Positions 17,752-26,548 of a DNA stretch of 37,233 bases are shown piece after piece. The translations under genes were made by a program, and so were the position numbers. Source of the stretch: a virus. Where the stretch lies: IMG/VR virus record IMGVR_UViG_3300025840_000094, positions 1-37,233 of that record; one strand, 5' to 3'. The stretch's first letter is position 1. The number at the start of each line of letters is the position of its first letter. The notes beneath the pieces were generated by a model. It was not told where the DNA came from. It ran no database searches and saw only the letters and a program-made list of their open reading frames with translations.

Positions 17752-18495
17752 TTACTTATCCGTCACAATACTGGAAATAGACTCTTTAAGGTCTGAAGCA
17801 CTTTTCATTACATGTATCGCATCATCAACATCAATTGGAATACCTGCTGCATCTAAAGCAACATCTGCAGCACCTGCAATCAGACTTCCAACACCACCAG
17901 ATAAGGCTCCACTTGCAGCACCCATAGCAATATCCGCTGCTGTTCCTAAAACATTTGGAACACCTGGTATTAGACCACTTATTCCAGACAGAAAATCTGG
18001 TCCAACAAAACTTCCTTCGAAAACTCTCATACCAAATTGTTGTGGATCTGGAATTAAATTTCCTAGCAATCCTTTTGCTTCACATCTACTAGATTTTAAT
18101 AATACCCTTTGTTTAGAATCAAGATTTATATTTCTTCCTGCCTTTATATCTACATCTTCATCAGCTTCTATGACTATATTTTTACCTTTAATTTTAACCG
18201 CACCATTTCTCATTGCTGTAATGGTAACATCGCCACTCATACCCGCAATAACTATATCAACCCCATCAGAAGCATCTTTATTTCCACCAATAAATTCAAT
18301 AGTCTTATCACACCAAACTCTGTAAGTTCCACCTTCAGTCAATCCAGTTAAACAAATATCATTATTATCAGTTACTGCATAAAAATCATAAACATTACTT
18401 CCATTACCACCAATTTGTGGATTATTTGTATCTACTCTAACTTTTGGTCCTATACTAAGGATATCCCTTCGTTCCCAATTTTTTTCTTTTGCCAT
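17752..18495 (-). CDS. Baseplate central spike-like protein (gp5 C-terminal type)
   Basis: Residues about 79-138 of this 247-residue protein form short alternating strands (DVTITAMRNGAVKIKGKNI, IVIEADEDVDIKAG, NINLDSKQRVLL), the pattern of the triple-stranded beta-helix of the T4 gp5 C-terminus and VgrG spikes. The C-terminal 100 residues are glycine- and alanine-rich and could be helical. In T4 the needle is the C-terminal part of gp5. Here the gene directly after gp5 (1-base gap) encodes it separately, so the membrane-puncturing spike is inferred to be a distinct subunit that sits on the gp27-gp5 hub. Confidence 0.65.
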   Translation of the reverse strand: MAKEKNWERRDILSIGPKVRVDTNNPQIGGNGSNVYDFYAVTDNNDICLTGLTEGGTYRVWCDKTIEFIGGNKDASDGVDIVIAGMSGDVTITAMRNGAVKIKGKNIVIEADEDVDIKAGRNINLDSKQRVLLKSSRCEAKGLLGNLIPDPQQFGMRVFEGSFVGPDFLSGISGLIPGVPNVLGTAADIAMGAASGALSGGVGSLIAGAADVALDAAGIPIDVDDAIHVMKSASDLKESISSIVTDK

Positions 18496-18496
18496 A

Positions 18497-20611
18497 TTAT
18501 TCTATACAATCTTTTACGAAACTTGTACTTCTTAATGTCTGTTCCCTACCAGTTATAATTTCATTTGGCAACTTGTCTAAAATTGGTTGTAAAATTGCAC
18601 CAACTCCAGTGTCTGATTGTATTGTGATTTCAAGAAGGTCTTGAACTGGAATATAATTATTTATTATTGTTTCAGGAGTGGATATGACATTTTTTGGAGT
18701 TGTAGAATTAACAGATGCTCCAATTATAGACCCATCTTCAATAATTAAACTATAGGTATTACCAACATCATCAGATGCAGTATCACCTTGTTCATATCCA
18801 TATCCAGGTTTTAGAACTGCAACGCCACTAACATAATTTGGAATATTTGATGGGTTAGATTCTGATACTTGTTCCCCTGTGTTAATATTTGGATTTCCAA
18901 TCGGATAATTTTCTCCAGGTGAAATTATGTAAAAATTTTCAATGCTTCCATTGTCATCAATGTTGCATCCTATTACAGCACCATATCCCTGTTCAGATTC
19001 ATCTTCAATTTGAACAAATGGGGGATATTTGTAATTTTTACCATTATTCTTAACTTTTACACCTATAATTCCCGCAGTAGTTTCTCCATTTGCGGTGACA
19101 AAGTTTCCTAATATAACTTCACCATCTCCATTTTTTCCAGATCCACCAAATAATTTAATTTTTGGTGGACTAGTGTATCCTACAATGGGTCCACTATAAC
19201 AACGTCCAGGTTGATTTCTAATTCTTAAATCACTAGTTGCGGAGGTAAAAATATCATATCCCGCCTTGACTGCATCTTTTGCATTTTTTGCAGAAGCAGA
19301 TGCATTATTCATACTGTCCAATATATTCTTAAATTGTAAAACTTTATCTGCAGTATTTTTAGCACCAACGCCAATAACCCATAGATCTGTATTATTTGCA
19401 CTCTTATTTTTATTTTGATTTTTGTCAAATAAACCACTTATTCCACGTAATGCTGCAACACCACTGGTTAAGAAATTGACCACACTAAAACCTGCACTCA
19501 ATATCTTACTAACACCACCAAGTACACCAGAAAGACCACTTTGTATTTTATTAATAATTTCTTTTATGACTGAAGCAGAAAATTGAGTTGATACACAAGG
19601 AGATGGTCTTGTTACATTATTAACCACATCAGTCAACATCCCCCCGACAATTCCAAATAAATTATTGATAACAATTCCTGGTATTTTTGGAATAAAACCT
19701 TGCAATAAGGATACTGGAATTGCCATGGCTTTTTGTGCGGCAACGCCTGCAAGATGTGCAGCAACAGGATTTGCAGTTGCCGCAAAAACAGCAGCATAAA
19801 CTGCTTTATATAATGCTTTTAGTCCAGCTTGAAGAATTTTTATTAGACCAGTATATAATACATCAGTACACTGTCCAACTATTCCTTCAGCAATTCCCAT
19901 TATTTTTTCAACGGATCTGCTGATTTCAGAAGCTTTTTTTAATAGTTTATTGGTTGGATCATTAACTTTCTGTATGAGATTATGAACTTCTGCACCAATA
20001 TTTTTTGCGGTATTATCATTTCCAGAGTCTGCTAAAGATATTTGCTTCCCGACTCCCGAAAAGAAATACCTCTCATCTTTATTTTCACTCTTAGAATTTA
20101 ATTTATCAACAGTGTCTGGTGGTAGTGCTCTTGGAGACTTTTGTGCCTTAGAATTTCCTTCACTTGACTGAGATTCATATAAAGTTCCATTCGGTTTTTT
20201 AACTCTATTAGTATATCCAGTAAATGGTATAAAAGCACCTTTAAATTCTTTACTAGGAACTTGATCAGTTCTACCAAAACATCCCATAATAACAGGAACT
20301 TGAGCACTATCCCCATCTAAAAAGAATCCTACTACAATATCACCTTGTCTAAGTTTTGGATTAACTGCATAATTTGCAGCACCACTTCCACTGGTTGTTG
20401 GCATCATTACCTGAGCCCAGGGAAGATCCTCATCGGGAAGTTCTACTGTACTATATGGATGATATCCCAATATTCTTACTTTTTTTCTATTCCCCCAACC
20501 CTTTCCATTTGCCTGACCTTTCTCAGATTCTACTGGAGGAATTTGACCTATCCACCATCTAAATCCATCTCTCCCAATAAAATTACTTTTAAGTATTGAG
20601 TCGTCTATCAT
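18497..20611 (-). CDS. 5: Baseplate hub protein gp5 (OB-fold, no lysozyme domain)
   Basis: Residues about 13-115 match the gp5 N-terminal OB-fold: FRWWIGQIPPVE, KVRILGYHPYST, LPWAQVMMPTTSGSG, LRQGDIVVGFFLDGD and VIMGCFGRTD. In T4 a lysozyme domain and beta-helix follow. Here neither is present: residues about 205-335 are helical and hydrophobic with Ala-rich segments (YAAVFAATANPVAAHLAGVAA), and the C-terminus holds beta repeats (NNGKNYKYPPFVQIE, SPGENYPIG, KPGYGYEQGD). At 704 residues it is longer than T4 gp5 (575). The ATG overlaps the gp27 stop by 4 bases. Muralytic domains are found instead in the 635-residue protein upstream. Confidence 0.8.
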   Translation of the reverse strand: MIDDSILKSNFIGRDGFRWWIGQIPPVESEKGQANGKGWGNRKKVRILGYHPYSTVELPDEDLPWAQVMMPTTSGSGAANYAVNPKLRQGDIVVGFFLDGDSAQVPVIMGCFGRTDQVPSKEFKGAFIPFTGYTNRVKKPNGTLYESQSSEGNSKAQKSPRALPPDTVDKLNSKSENKDERYFFSGVGKQISLADSGNDNTAKNIGAEVHNLIQKVNDPTNKLLKKASEISRSVEKIMGIAEGIVGQCTDVLYTGLIKILQAGLKALYKAVYAAVFAATANPVAAHLAGVAAQKAMAIPVSLLQGFIPKIPGIVINNLFGIVGGMLTDVVNNVTRPSPCVSTQFSASVIKEIINKIQSGLSGVLGGVSKILSAGFSVVNFLTSGVAALRGISGLFDKNQNKNKSANNTDLWVIGVGAKNTADKVLQFKNILDSMNNASASAKNAKDAVKAGYDIFTSATSDLRIRNQPGRCYSGPIVGYTSPPKIKLFGGSGKNGDGEVILGNFVTANGETTAGIIGVKVKNNGKNYKYPPFVQIEDESEQGYGAVIGCNIDDNGSIENFYIISPGENYPIGNPNINTGEQVSESNPSNIPNYVSGVAVLKPGYGYEQGDTASDDVGNTYSLIIEDGSIIGASVNSTTPKNVISTPETIINNYIPVQDLLEITIQSDTGVGAILQPILDKLPNEIITGREQTLRSTSFVKDCIE

Positions 20612-21927
20612 TTTTTCTGTCCGTAACTATCTCTTACCAATTTTAAAGATGTATAAGAATTTTTTACATCAAAATGGTGACATAATTCTTTTATCATATA
20701 TAGACCACTTGTTTCCCTATCAAATTCTTGCTCGTCTGAGGAACTTGCTCTTGGAAAATTACATTCCACTAAATCACCAGCACTTAAATTAGTGTTTAGT
20801 GGAATCATCATATTAATTCTTTGTGTCATTAATGTGTTATATCTCATTAATGCTTGAGATTGATATTTTTTAGGATCTGAATTCTCGTCAACGGATACAT
20901 CTTTGTCCATAGTCCCAATATCCAAAACTTGAGTGATCATTCTTGATGGTATGTCACCTAAAGTTTTATCAGATCCATCTCCAATTTTTGGCAATTTTAA
21001 TCTGTCTCCAAGATTTTCAGTCTTTTTATCATAGTCTCCGTGTTTAAATAACCCTTTTTCCGGAGATGTGAAAGAAAAATCTAATGGATTAAAATACATT
21101 CTTTGTGTTGCATATGTTCCAAGTCTTAATTTTTCTAACAGATCTGAATTTCTATCGACGAAGTAATTTAAAATCTTAAAATCATTATCCACTTTTTTAC
21201 CATCAGGACTAAAAGTTTCATTTTTTTCTGTATATGTATAAACGGCCTTTGCTTTCTGCTTATTCAATTCATCAATGGATCTAAATTGAAATCCAGATTT
21301 TGTTTGATAAAATAAAAATCCAGCAGTTCCATCTCCAGATGTTAATGGAACACCTTTTGATGCTAACCAAGTCAAAACTGTGAATGGTTTTCTCATGTTT
21401 CCAATAAAACCATACTTATTAGATGTTTTATCAATAGTCCCTATTTTTTTAGTCTGTAAAACCTCCTTTAATATCTTTTCCACAGAACCATCTATACTCA
21501 ATGAAGTTGGATATTTTTTTACTACTCTAGAAGTTTCATTTGCAATTGCTTCTCTTGATACCAATTGTAGTGTAAAAGATTCTTTGTCCTGCTCAGAAAT
21601 GACATCACTTACAGAAGAAACATAAAAGTAATCTTCAACCTTTGAGGAAAAATCTAAATCAATATTTGATGTCGTATTTGCTCTTACCTTTATCGAAACT
21701 CTTTCACCACCTCTTAATGGAAGTCCATTGTAAATTGATTGTTTTACACCATCCTTTTCTATGCTATCTCCAGTATTCACAACTTTAATTCTCGCAGTAA
21801 TTACTGGAGAAAAAATATCTTCAAAGTATTCAAAGGCAATGGTCCCTTTACTTATATCAACAGATTGACTTTGATCATTTGATTCTAAAATAATTTCATC
21901 ATATTCCGATTTTTTAGTTGCATCCAT
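20608..21927 (-). CDS. 27: Baseplate hub protein gp27-like
   Basis: This 439-residue protein has an N-terminus (KKSEYDEIILESNDQS, then TIAFEYFEDIFSPVITARI, GGERVSIKV and FYVSSVSDVISEQDKESFTLQLVS) that follows the tube-like beta domain order of T4-type hub proteins. T4 gp27 is 391 residues and forms a trimer holding gp5. The assignment rests on size, this pattern and the order gp27-gp5, with 4-base overlaps typical of translational coupling. The middle part (YGFIGNMRKPFTVLTWLASKGVPLTSGDGTAGFLFY) is conserved-looking in cyanophage hubs as far as I recall. Confidence 0.7.
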   Translation of the reverse strand: MDATKKSEYDEIILESNDQSQSVDISKGTIAFEYFEDIFSPVITARIKVVNTGDSIEKDGVKQSIYNGLPLRGGERVSIKVRANTTSNIDLDFSSKVEDYFYVSSVSDVISEQDKESFTLQLVSREAIANETSRVVKKYPTSLSIDGSVEKILKEVLQTKKIGTIDKTSNKYGFIGNMRKPFTVLTWLASKGVPLTSGDGTAGFLFYQTKSGFQFRSIDELNKQKAKAVYTYTEKNETFSPDGKKVDNDFKILNYFVDRNSDLLEKLRLGTYATQRMYFNPLDFSFTSPEKGLFKHGDYDKKTENLGDRLKLPKIGDGSDKTLGDIPSRMITQVLDIGTMDKDVSVDENSDPKKYQSQALMRYNTLMTQRINMMIPLNTNLSAGDLVECNFPRASSSDEQEFDRETSGLYMIKELCHHFDVKNSYTSLKLVRDSYGQKK

Positions 21928-23834
21928 TATAGGTAACTTAGGTCGAGCATTAGTTTTTGTTTCATAAAGTTATTTAACATAGATAGGAAGTTTTGTTCTC
22001 TTCCACCACTGTCTTTGGATTTACCTGCAGATGATTGGGGCATTTGTGGTGCTCCACCACCACCCCCACTATCAACAACGACTGTCTTACCTCTTCTATC
22101 TGGAGTAATACTTCTATCCATTGAAGATTGGGAAGATGCTTTTGCTGAAGTCATCTGTGGAGAAGATGCTGCTTTTCTTGCTTCAGGTAGATAATCTTTA
22201 TATATTCCTTGCGAAAAAACCGACCAGGCTCCAAATTTAGATCCACCAGAAATTGCAAATGCTGCTTTGGCATTAGTTAGTGGATCAAACAAATCTTTGT
22301 TTGATTTTAATCCAAATTTTTTCCTCCTCTCTTCACCAAGCATATATCCAGGTTCATCCAACATATTAATTTGCCAAAGACCATATGAATTATCTGGATA
22401 TTTTGTATTGTGTGAGTCACTCTTACCTCCAGATTCTCCCATTGCAATTGCAGCAGCAATAATCGCATTTTCTTCAGTAAACCCAGCCTGTCTTGCCAGA
22501 TTAACCAATTGTTTCATCGATAATTTTCCACCTTTTGGTGTTGGTTGACCCATCATTGTTTGTTGTGGTTGTGATGTTGGTGGTGGTGGGGGTGCAGGTT
22601 GACTAGTCTTTACTTTCTTTACGTCTTTTCCTTTTACAAGAGCTCCACTATTAATTAGTGATGCTGGATTCATAGTTCCAGATACAGCGGCATTGGATGG
22701 ATCATAACCAGTAGAGTAATCTAAGTGTAAGTGAGGACCACTTGACAATCCAGTATCTCCACTAAATCCAAGAACTTTTGCAGTTCCATTTGGACCAGTT
22801 CCAGCACCAACCTCTTCTCCAACTCTAACATTTACGGAATTTAAGTGTGCTAATTTTATATAATTACCATTCTCTAATTGAACTACAACAAATTTACCAT
22901 ATCCACCACTTTTAGAGACATTTGTTTCAACATCAACCACTTTACCACCCATTAATAGTGTTAATGGTGTTCCAATAGGCATTGCATAATCTTCACCAGT
23001 ATGACCTCTTGTTCTTCCATCAGCACCATGAACACGAGCCTTACCTCTTGATCCCTCAGCACCAGGTATATAATCACCATAATCTGCACCTTCAGGATCA
23101 GTTATTTTTTCTCCACCCTCAGATGTATACTGAGGAGTTCCACCTTCACTTATCCGTTGTTCAGTTTCTTCTACTGTTTCATCAGTTGAGGGAATATCAA
23201 CACCTGTCGGTTCTGTAAATGCTCCTGTAGCATCTTGGAACGATTGTGTCAGTGCATCCCAATTCGCTCCCAATTCCTCAGTTGCTTCATAAACTCTTTT
23301 TGATGAATCAAATAAATCAAGTGAAAAAAGATTATCTTTATATGCAGTCAATACTTTTCCAAAACTTCTATAAATTGATAATATTTGTCCAGGAATTCTT
23401 TGTAAAGCATCTCTCAATTTATCTACTCTAATTATAAAATCTCTACCCATTGCTTCCCAAGTAGGATAGTTTTCAACTAACCATCCTAGTGCAGTCCAAC
23501 CTATAAATTTTAATATTCTGTCTAAAAAACTACCTCCAACACTTTGAATTGTTTTTGCACCAGGAATTGGTACTCCAGATTTAACCCCAGATGCTTCAAT
23601 TTGTGCTTCTTTTTCTCCCCTTATTTTTTGCTCATCTCTTCTAAATTTCAAAAACTGAGTTCTTTTTATAATTGCATCTCTAGTTTTGGTTTTATTTTGC
23701 AATGATGATTTAATTGATCCAATCGTAGTTTCTACCTGAGATGTAGAAGAACTAATTCCCCCAATAGAAGATCTTATATTACTAATACTAGATTGTTGTC
23801 TAATTGATGCCGATACTGTTGGAAATTCTGCCAT
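21927..23834 (-). CDS. Tape-measure-like tail protein with M23 peptidase and lysozyme-like domains
   Basis: Residues 1-85 of this 635-residue protein are coiled-coil-like, and 105-125 are hydrophobic (ILKFIGWTALGWLVENY). Residues about 265-375 carry a complete M23 metallopeptidase motif set: H278-x3-D282, H330 and H368-L-H370 in GPHLHLDY. After a proline-rich linker (412-424), residues about 435-530 resemble a lytic transglycosylase/lysozyme fold, with E467 in AMGESGG and YGLWQIN at 484-490. It would cut both peptide and glycan parts of peptidoglycan during injection. The gene sits between the tape-measure-like protein and gp27, and probably replaces the gp5 lysozyme of T4. Confidence 0.8.
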   Translation of the reverse strand: MAEFPTVSASIRQQSSISNIRSSIGGISSSTSQVETTIGSIKSSLQNKTKTRDAIIKRTQFLKFRRDEQKIRGEKEAQIEASGVKSGVPIPGAKTIQSVGGSFLDRILKFIGWTALGWLVENYPTWEAMGRDFIIRVDKLRDALQRIPGQILSIYRSFGKVLTAYKDNLFSLDLFDSSKRVYEATEELGANWDALTQSFQDATGAFTEPTGVDIPSTDETVEETEQRISEGGTPQYTSEGGEKITDPEGADYGDYIPGAEGSRGKARVHGADGRTRGHTGEDYAMPIGTPLTLLMGGKVVDVETNVSKSGGYGKFVVVQLENGNYIKLAHLNSVNVRVGEEVGAGTGPNGTAKVLGFSGDTGLSSGPHLHLDYSTGYDPSNAAVSGTMNPASLINSGALVKGKDVKKVKTSQPAPPPPPTSQPQQTMMGQPTPKGGKLSMKQLVNLARQAGFTEENAIIAAAIAMGESGGKSDSHNTKYPDNSYGLWQINMLDEPGYMLGEERRKKFGLKSNKDLFDPLTNAKAAFAISGGSKFGAWSVFSQGIYKDYLPEARKAASSPQMTSAKASSQSSMDRSITPDRRGKTVVVDSGGGGGAPQMPQSSAGKSKDSGGREQNFLSMLNNFMKQKLMLDLSYL

Positions 23835-23835
23835 A

Positions 23836-25638
23836 TTATACTACCACATTGTAAGAATGCAATGAATATAATGTATAGAAGTTTTCTGGATTTGAAGATG
23901 AAATCAAAGGAATATCTGTTATTGACTCATCAGATCCAGGAATACTAACTGGCATTGGACTTTGTGATCCACCAGAATTCATACTTACTACCTGAACTGG
24001 TGGTTCTTTTAATTCTGGTAAAGGAGTTACTTCTTTTGGTGGTGCTTGCACATTTTCGGAACTTGCAACAACTGGAGGAGCATTTATATTTTTTTCCGCC
24101 TCAATATATCGTGCAGCATCAGATGAATCAGGATCTTCCTGTGTATTCATTTCTGGAGAACTTTGTTCAGATGCACCTACATTTGGAAGTGCTTTTTCTT
24201 GAGGTTCTACTGATGCTTTTTCTGTGGACGATTGTGAAGAATCACTTGACGATGAAGAAAATAATGATTTTGTATCAAATCCAAATATATTTCCTTTTTC
24301 AGAATCGTCTTTATTAAATAAAGCACTAGTATTAATTGTGGAGGAAGTACTACTAGAACGTTCTTCTTTATCATCCTCCTTTAATTCTTTAAAATCTGCT
24401 TTGGCGGGATTTGCTTCCACTTTAACTTCACCACCTGTAGTATCAGGTTTAGCGGGATTTGCTTCCACTTTAACTTCACCACCTGTAGTATCAGGTTTAG
24501 TGGGATTTGCTTCCACTTTAACTTCACCACCTGCAGTATCAGGTTTAGTGGGATTTGCTTCCACTTTAACTTCACCACCTGCAGTATCAGGTTTAGCCAT
24601 CATGGCAGGTTCTTCTGATTCTTTTTTGGGTTTTTCAGATTCATTTCCTAAAAATCCCATCCCAAACATATCAAGTACTTGTTCACCCCAAAAAGCAGTC
24701 TTAGCAATTCTTCCTGTCCAACCAGGAATAAATGCTGCTGCACCAAGACCTGCCTCTACATAATTACCAGTTAAAGCTTCCGCACCTGCAGAAAGAGCAG
24801 TTCCAAATCCACCTGAAATCTTAGGTCCCCCAGATTTAGGACCTTGTGGTTTTGGTCCTCCTGGTGTAGAAGGTGGTGGAGTGTTGGAACTCCTATTTCC
24901 AGTAAATCTACGAGTAATTGATGATCCTAAGTTCCACAAAGCTTCAAAAGGTTTTTTAAGTAAAAACGACCCTATATTTTTACCAAGACTAAGAATTTTA
25001 CTAACTACTTTTGAAAATCCACCACCAAGTAATATGAATGCATTAAGGAAACTTTTAGATCCCTCAGCAATTTGCAATTTTATTTGTTGGACTAAATCTA
25101 CATTATCTTTACCTTCTGCTTCTAGTAATTCGTCATACTTATTTGCTATCCAACCACCAAAAAGATAAAGAATAGCCTGACCGACTCTATCAAATAAACT
25201 TCTAACTTTAGTAGATACCCTAGAAGCTGCTGAACTAAATGCAGAATCAATCTTTTTCTCAATTACACTTTCTTTTCCAGTTCTTACTTCCTGTTCAGAT
25301 AATATTCTTTCTCTTTCCTGTTCATTTAGTAAGAATCTTTGTTCACTAGCGGCATCATTTTGTATTAATGTCGATATTTCAACTAAACCATTATTTAAAG
25401 AATTAATATCTTGCCTAACTCCATTTAAACCAAAATTAATTCCATTTAAAATTTCTTGATTCTGCTCAGTTACTTGCAGAGTTTTGATATCTTCAGCACT
25501 TACAGTTGATTGAGGAGTTACAAATCCTGCTGCCGATGCACCTACTCCCTGAAATCCTGCACCACCAGATCCAACAATACCTTGTCTGGATTGTTGATTT
25601 AGTGGTGAACTTGAAAGTAGAGGGTTATTAGGTGCCAT
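23836..25638 (-). CDS. Putative tail tape measure protein (gp29 position)
   Basis: This 600-residue protein starts with a Ser/Gly-rich segment, followed by a long helical region (residues about 50-135, heptad-like), hydrophobic stretches (AILYLFGGWIANKYDELL near 165 and FLNAFILLGGGFSKVVSKIL near 205), and a Pro/Gly linker. Four near-identical 16-residue repeats (GGEVKVEANPTKPDTA) follow at about 350-412, then an acidic Ser/Pro-rich tail. T4 gp29 is 590 residues. Position directly after a tail assembly chaperone-type frameshift cassette is the classical tape-measure location. No direct motif proves this. Its start overlaps the preceding small ORF by 11 bases. Confidence 0.6.
   Translation of the reverse strand: MAPNNPLLSSSPLNQQSRQGIVGSGGAGFQGVGASAAGFVTPQSTVSAEDIKTLQVTEQNQEILNGINFGLNGVRQDINSLNNGLVEISTLIQNDAASEQRFLLNEQERERILSEQEVRTGKESVIEKKIDSAFSSAASRVSTKVRSLFDRVGQAILYLFGGWIANKYDELLEAEGKDNVDLVQQIKLQIAEGSKSFLNAFILLGGGFSKVVSKILSLGKNIGSFLLKKPFEALWNLGSSITRRFTGNRSSNTPPPSTPGGPKPQGPKSGGPKISGGFGTALSAGAEALTGNYVEAGLGAAAFIPGWTGRIAKTAFWGEQVLDMFGMGFLGNESEKPKKESEEPAMMAKPDTAGGEVKVEANPTKPDTAGGEVKVEANPTKPDTTGGEVKVEANPAKPDTTGGEVKVEANPAKADFKELKEDDKEERSSSTSSTINTSALFNKDDSEKGNIFGFDTKSLFSSSSSDSSQSSTEKASVEPQEKALPNVGASEQSSPEMNTQEDPDSSDAARYIEAEKNINAPPVVASSENVQAPPKEVTPLPELKEPPVQVVSMNSGGSQSPMPVSIPGSDESITDIPLISSSNPENFYTLYSLHSYNVVV
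24404..24595 (-). repeat. Four 48-bp near-perfect tandem repeats
   Basis: The units are 24404-24451, 24452-24499, 24500-24547 and 24548-24595. The first two share one variant (gcggga, gtagta) and the last two another (gtggga, gcagta), so a 2+2 duplication history is likely. They encode 16-residue repeats in the putative tape measure protein. Confidence 0.9.
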
Positions 25639-25801
25639 TACCGTTCTTTAGATTTTCTTCTTCAATATATTGTTGAAGTAGAGAAACATATATTTCCCTT
25701 TCCCAAGGAATCATATTTTCTAAATCCGTCAATGAATATTTATGGTGCTGAATCAAGGAAAAATTTATTTTATAATATGACACAAGATTTTCATGTGTCA
25801 T
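25628..25801 (-). CDS. gp26 -1 frame extension / tail assembly chaperone T-like (gp51 position)
   Basis: This 57-codon ORF lies between gp26 and the tape-measure-like gene; it contains YSLTDLENMIPWEREIYVSLLQQYIEEEN. Its ATG (25801) is 3 bases past the gp26 stop and lies in the -1 frame relative to gp26. Reading back, the frame is open through CGC CTA GCG to the slippery heptamer, so it can be read as a C-terminal extension of gp26. The ATG itself is the first base of a perfect hairpin arm, and no ribosome site precedes it, which argues against independent initiation. Position and size match lambda T and similar chaperone extensions. In T4 the corresponding place is occupied by gene 51. Confidence 0.75.
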   Translation of the reverse strand: MTHENLVSYYKINFSLIQHHKYSLTDLENMIPWEREIYVSLLQQYIEEENLKNGNGT

Positions 25802-25816
25802 CGCTAGGCGAAAAAA
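25777..25816 (-). promoter_or_regulatory. Programmed -1 frameshift signal (slippery heptamer plus hairpin)
   Basis: In gp26 frame the last codons read TCT TTT TTC GCC TAG, containing the canonical X XXY YYZ heptamer T TTT TTC (25816 to 25810). Eight bases later begins ATGACACA (25801-25794), a 9-base loop, and TGTGTCAT (25784-25777): a perfect 8-bp stem. After a -1 slip the frame continues CGC CTA GCG ATG into the 57-codon ORF. All three elements (site, spacer, structure) are in register. Confidence 0.8.
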
Positions 25817-26523
25817 GACGTTAAACCCTCCATTACTATTTCATTTTCAACACCAGTATTTGGATTTAATACTTTAATTACATGCCTCAACTTTGGCATG
25901 GTATCAAAAAACTTTTCAATCTGTTTAAACTGCTTTGAACTCAAGGATTCAATAAACTCAACAAGTTCTTTTTTAGTGCAATCTTTTGCAGACCAAGATT
26001 CCTCTTCATTGTAAATTTGTTCAATACATGAAGAAATTACAGAGAATGTATCATCTACGGTAATATCAGATTTATTTGTAAAATTATTTTTAATAAATTC
26101 ATTCATGGATGGATACCTCATTCGCACACTTAAGTCATCATCCAACTTAATATCTCTAGTGTGATCATCACTAACTTCAACTTTAATATCATCCAGATCA
26201 ATACTCATGGGAACTTGTGTTTTTCCATCATCTGGACATGTAATTAAAACATCTGCGGTTTCACCAACAGACTTACCTCTAATATTTAAAAACAGATACT
26301 CAATATCAAAAGTTGCAAGAGAATCAACTTTAATTCCTCTTGTCAGAATACAATTTCCAATAACATCCTTTACAGCAGATGCAATTTGCTTAGGATCATC
26401 ACTTTCCATAGCAATGATTAGTATTTTTTCTTCCTTGACAAGAAATGGTCTGTACTTAATTTTCTTTTTTAATGAAGGAATTTCCAACTCATATGTTGGC
26501 GTAGATACTTTTGGTAAAGGCAT
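25804..26523 (-). CDS. 26: gp26-like baseplate hub / tail assembly chaperone
   Basis: This 239-residue protein matches the T4_baseplate family (T4 gp26 type): MPLPKVSTPTYELEIPS, KYRPFLVKEEKILIIAMES, AVKDVIGNCI, DIEYLFLNIRGKSVGE and the C-terminal KQFKQIEKFFDTMPKLRHV. T4 gp26 (208 residues) is required for hub assembly. The sequence ends in TSFFA-stop on a slippery heptamer, so a fraction of ribosomes should make a protein about 60 residues longer. This, with its place just before the tape measure, suggests it works as the G-type tail assembly chaperone (inference). It is 25 bases after gp54. Confidence 0.8.
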   Translation of the reverse strand: MPLPKVSTPTYELEIPSLKKKIKYRPFLVKEEKILIIAMESDDPKQIASAVKDVIGNCILTRGIKVDSLATFDIEYLFLNIRGKSVGETADVLITCPDDGKTQVPMSIDLDDIKVEVSDDHTRDIKLDDDLSVRMRYPSMNEFIKNNFTNKSDITVDDTFSVISSCIEQIYNEEESWSAKDCTKKELVEFIESLSSKQFKQIEKFFDTMPKLRHVIKVLNPNTGVENEIVMEGLTSFFA

Positions 26524-26548
26524 AATATTTTATAATATGTAAAAATAT

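Noticed and set aside
24224-24763. 179-codon plus-strand frame opposite the putative tape measure gene
   Set aside because: It is an antisense shadow of the 48-bp repeat and Ser-rich region.
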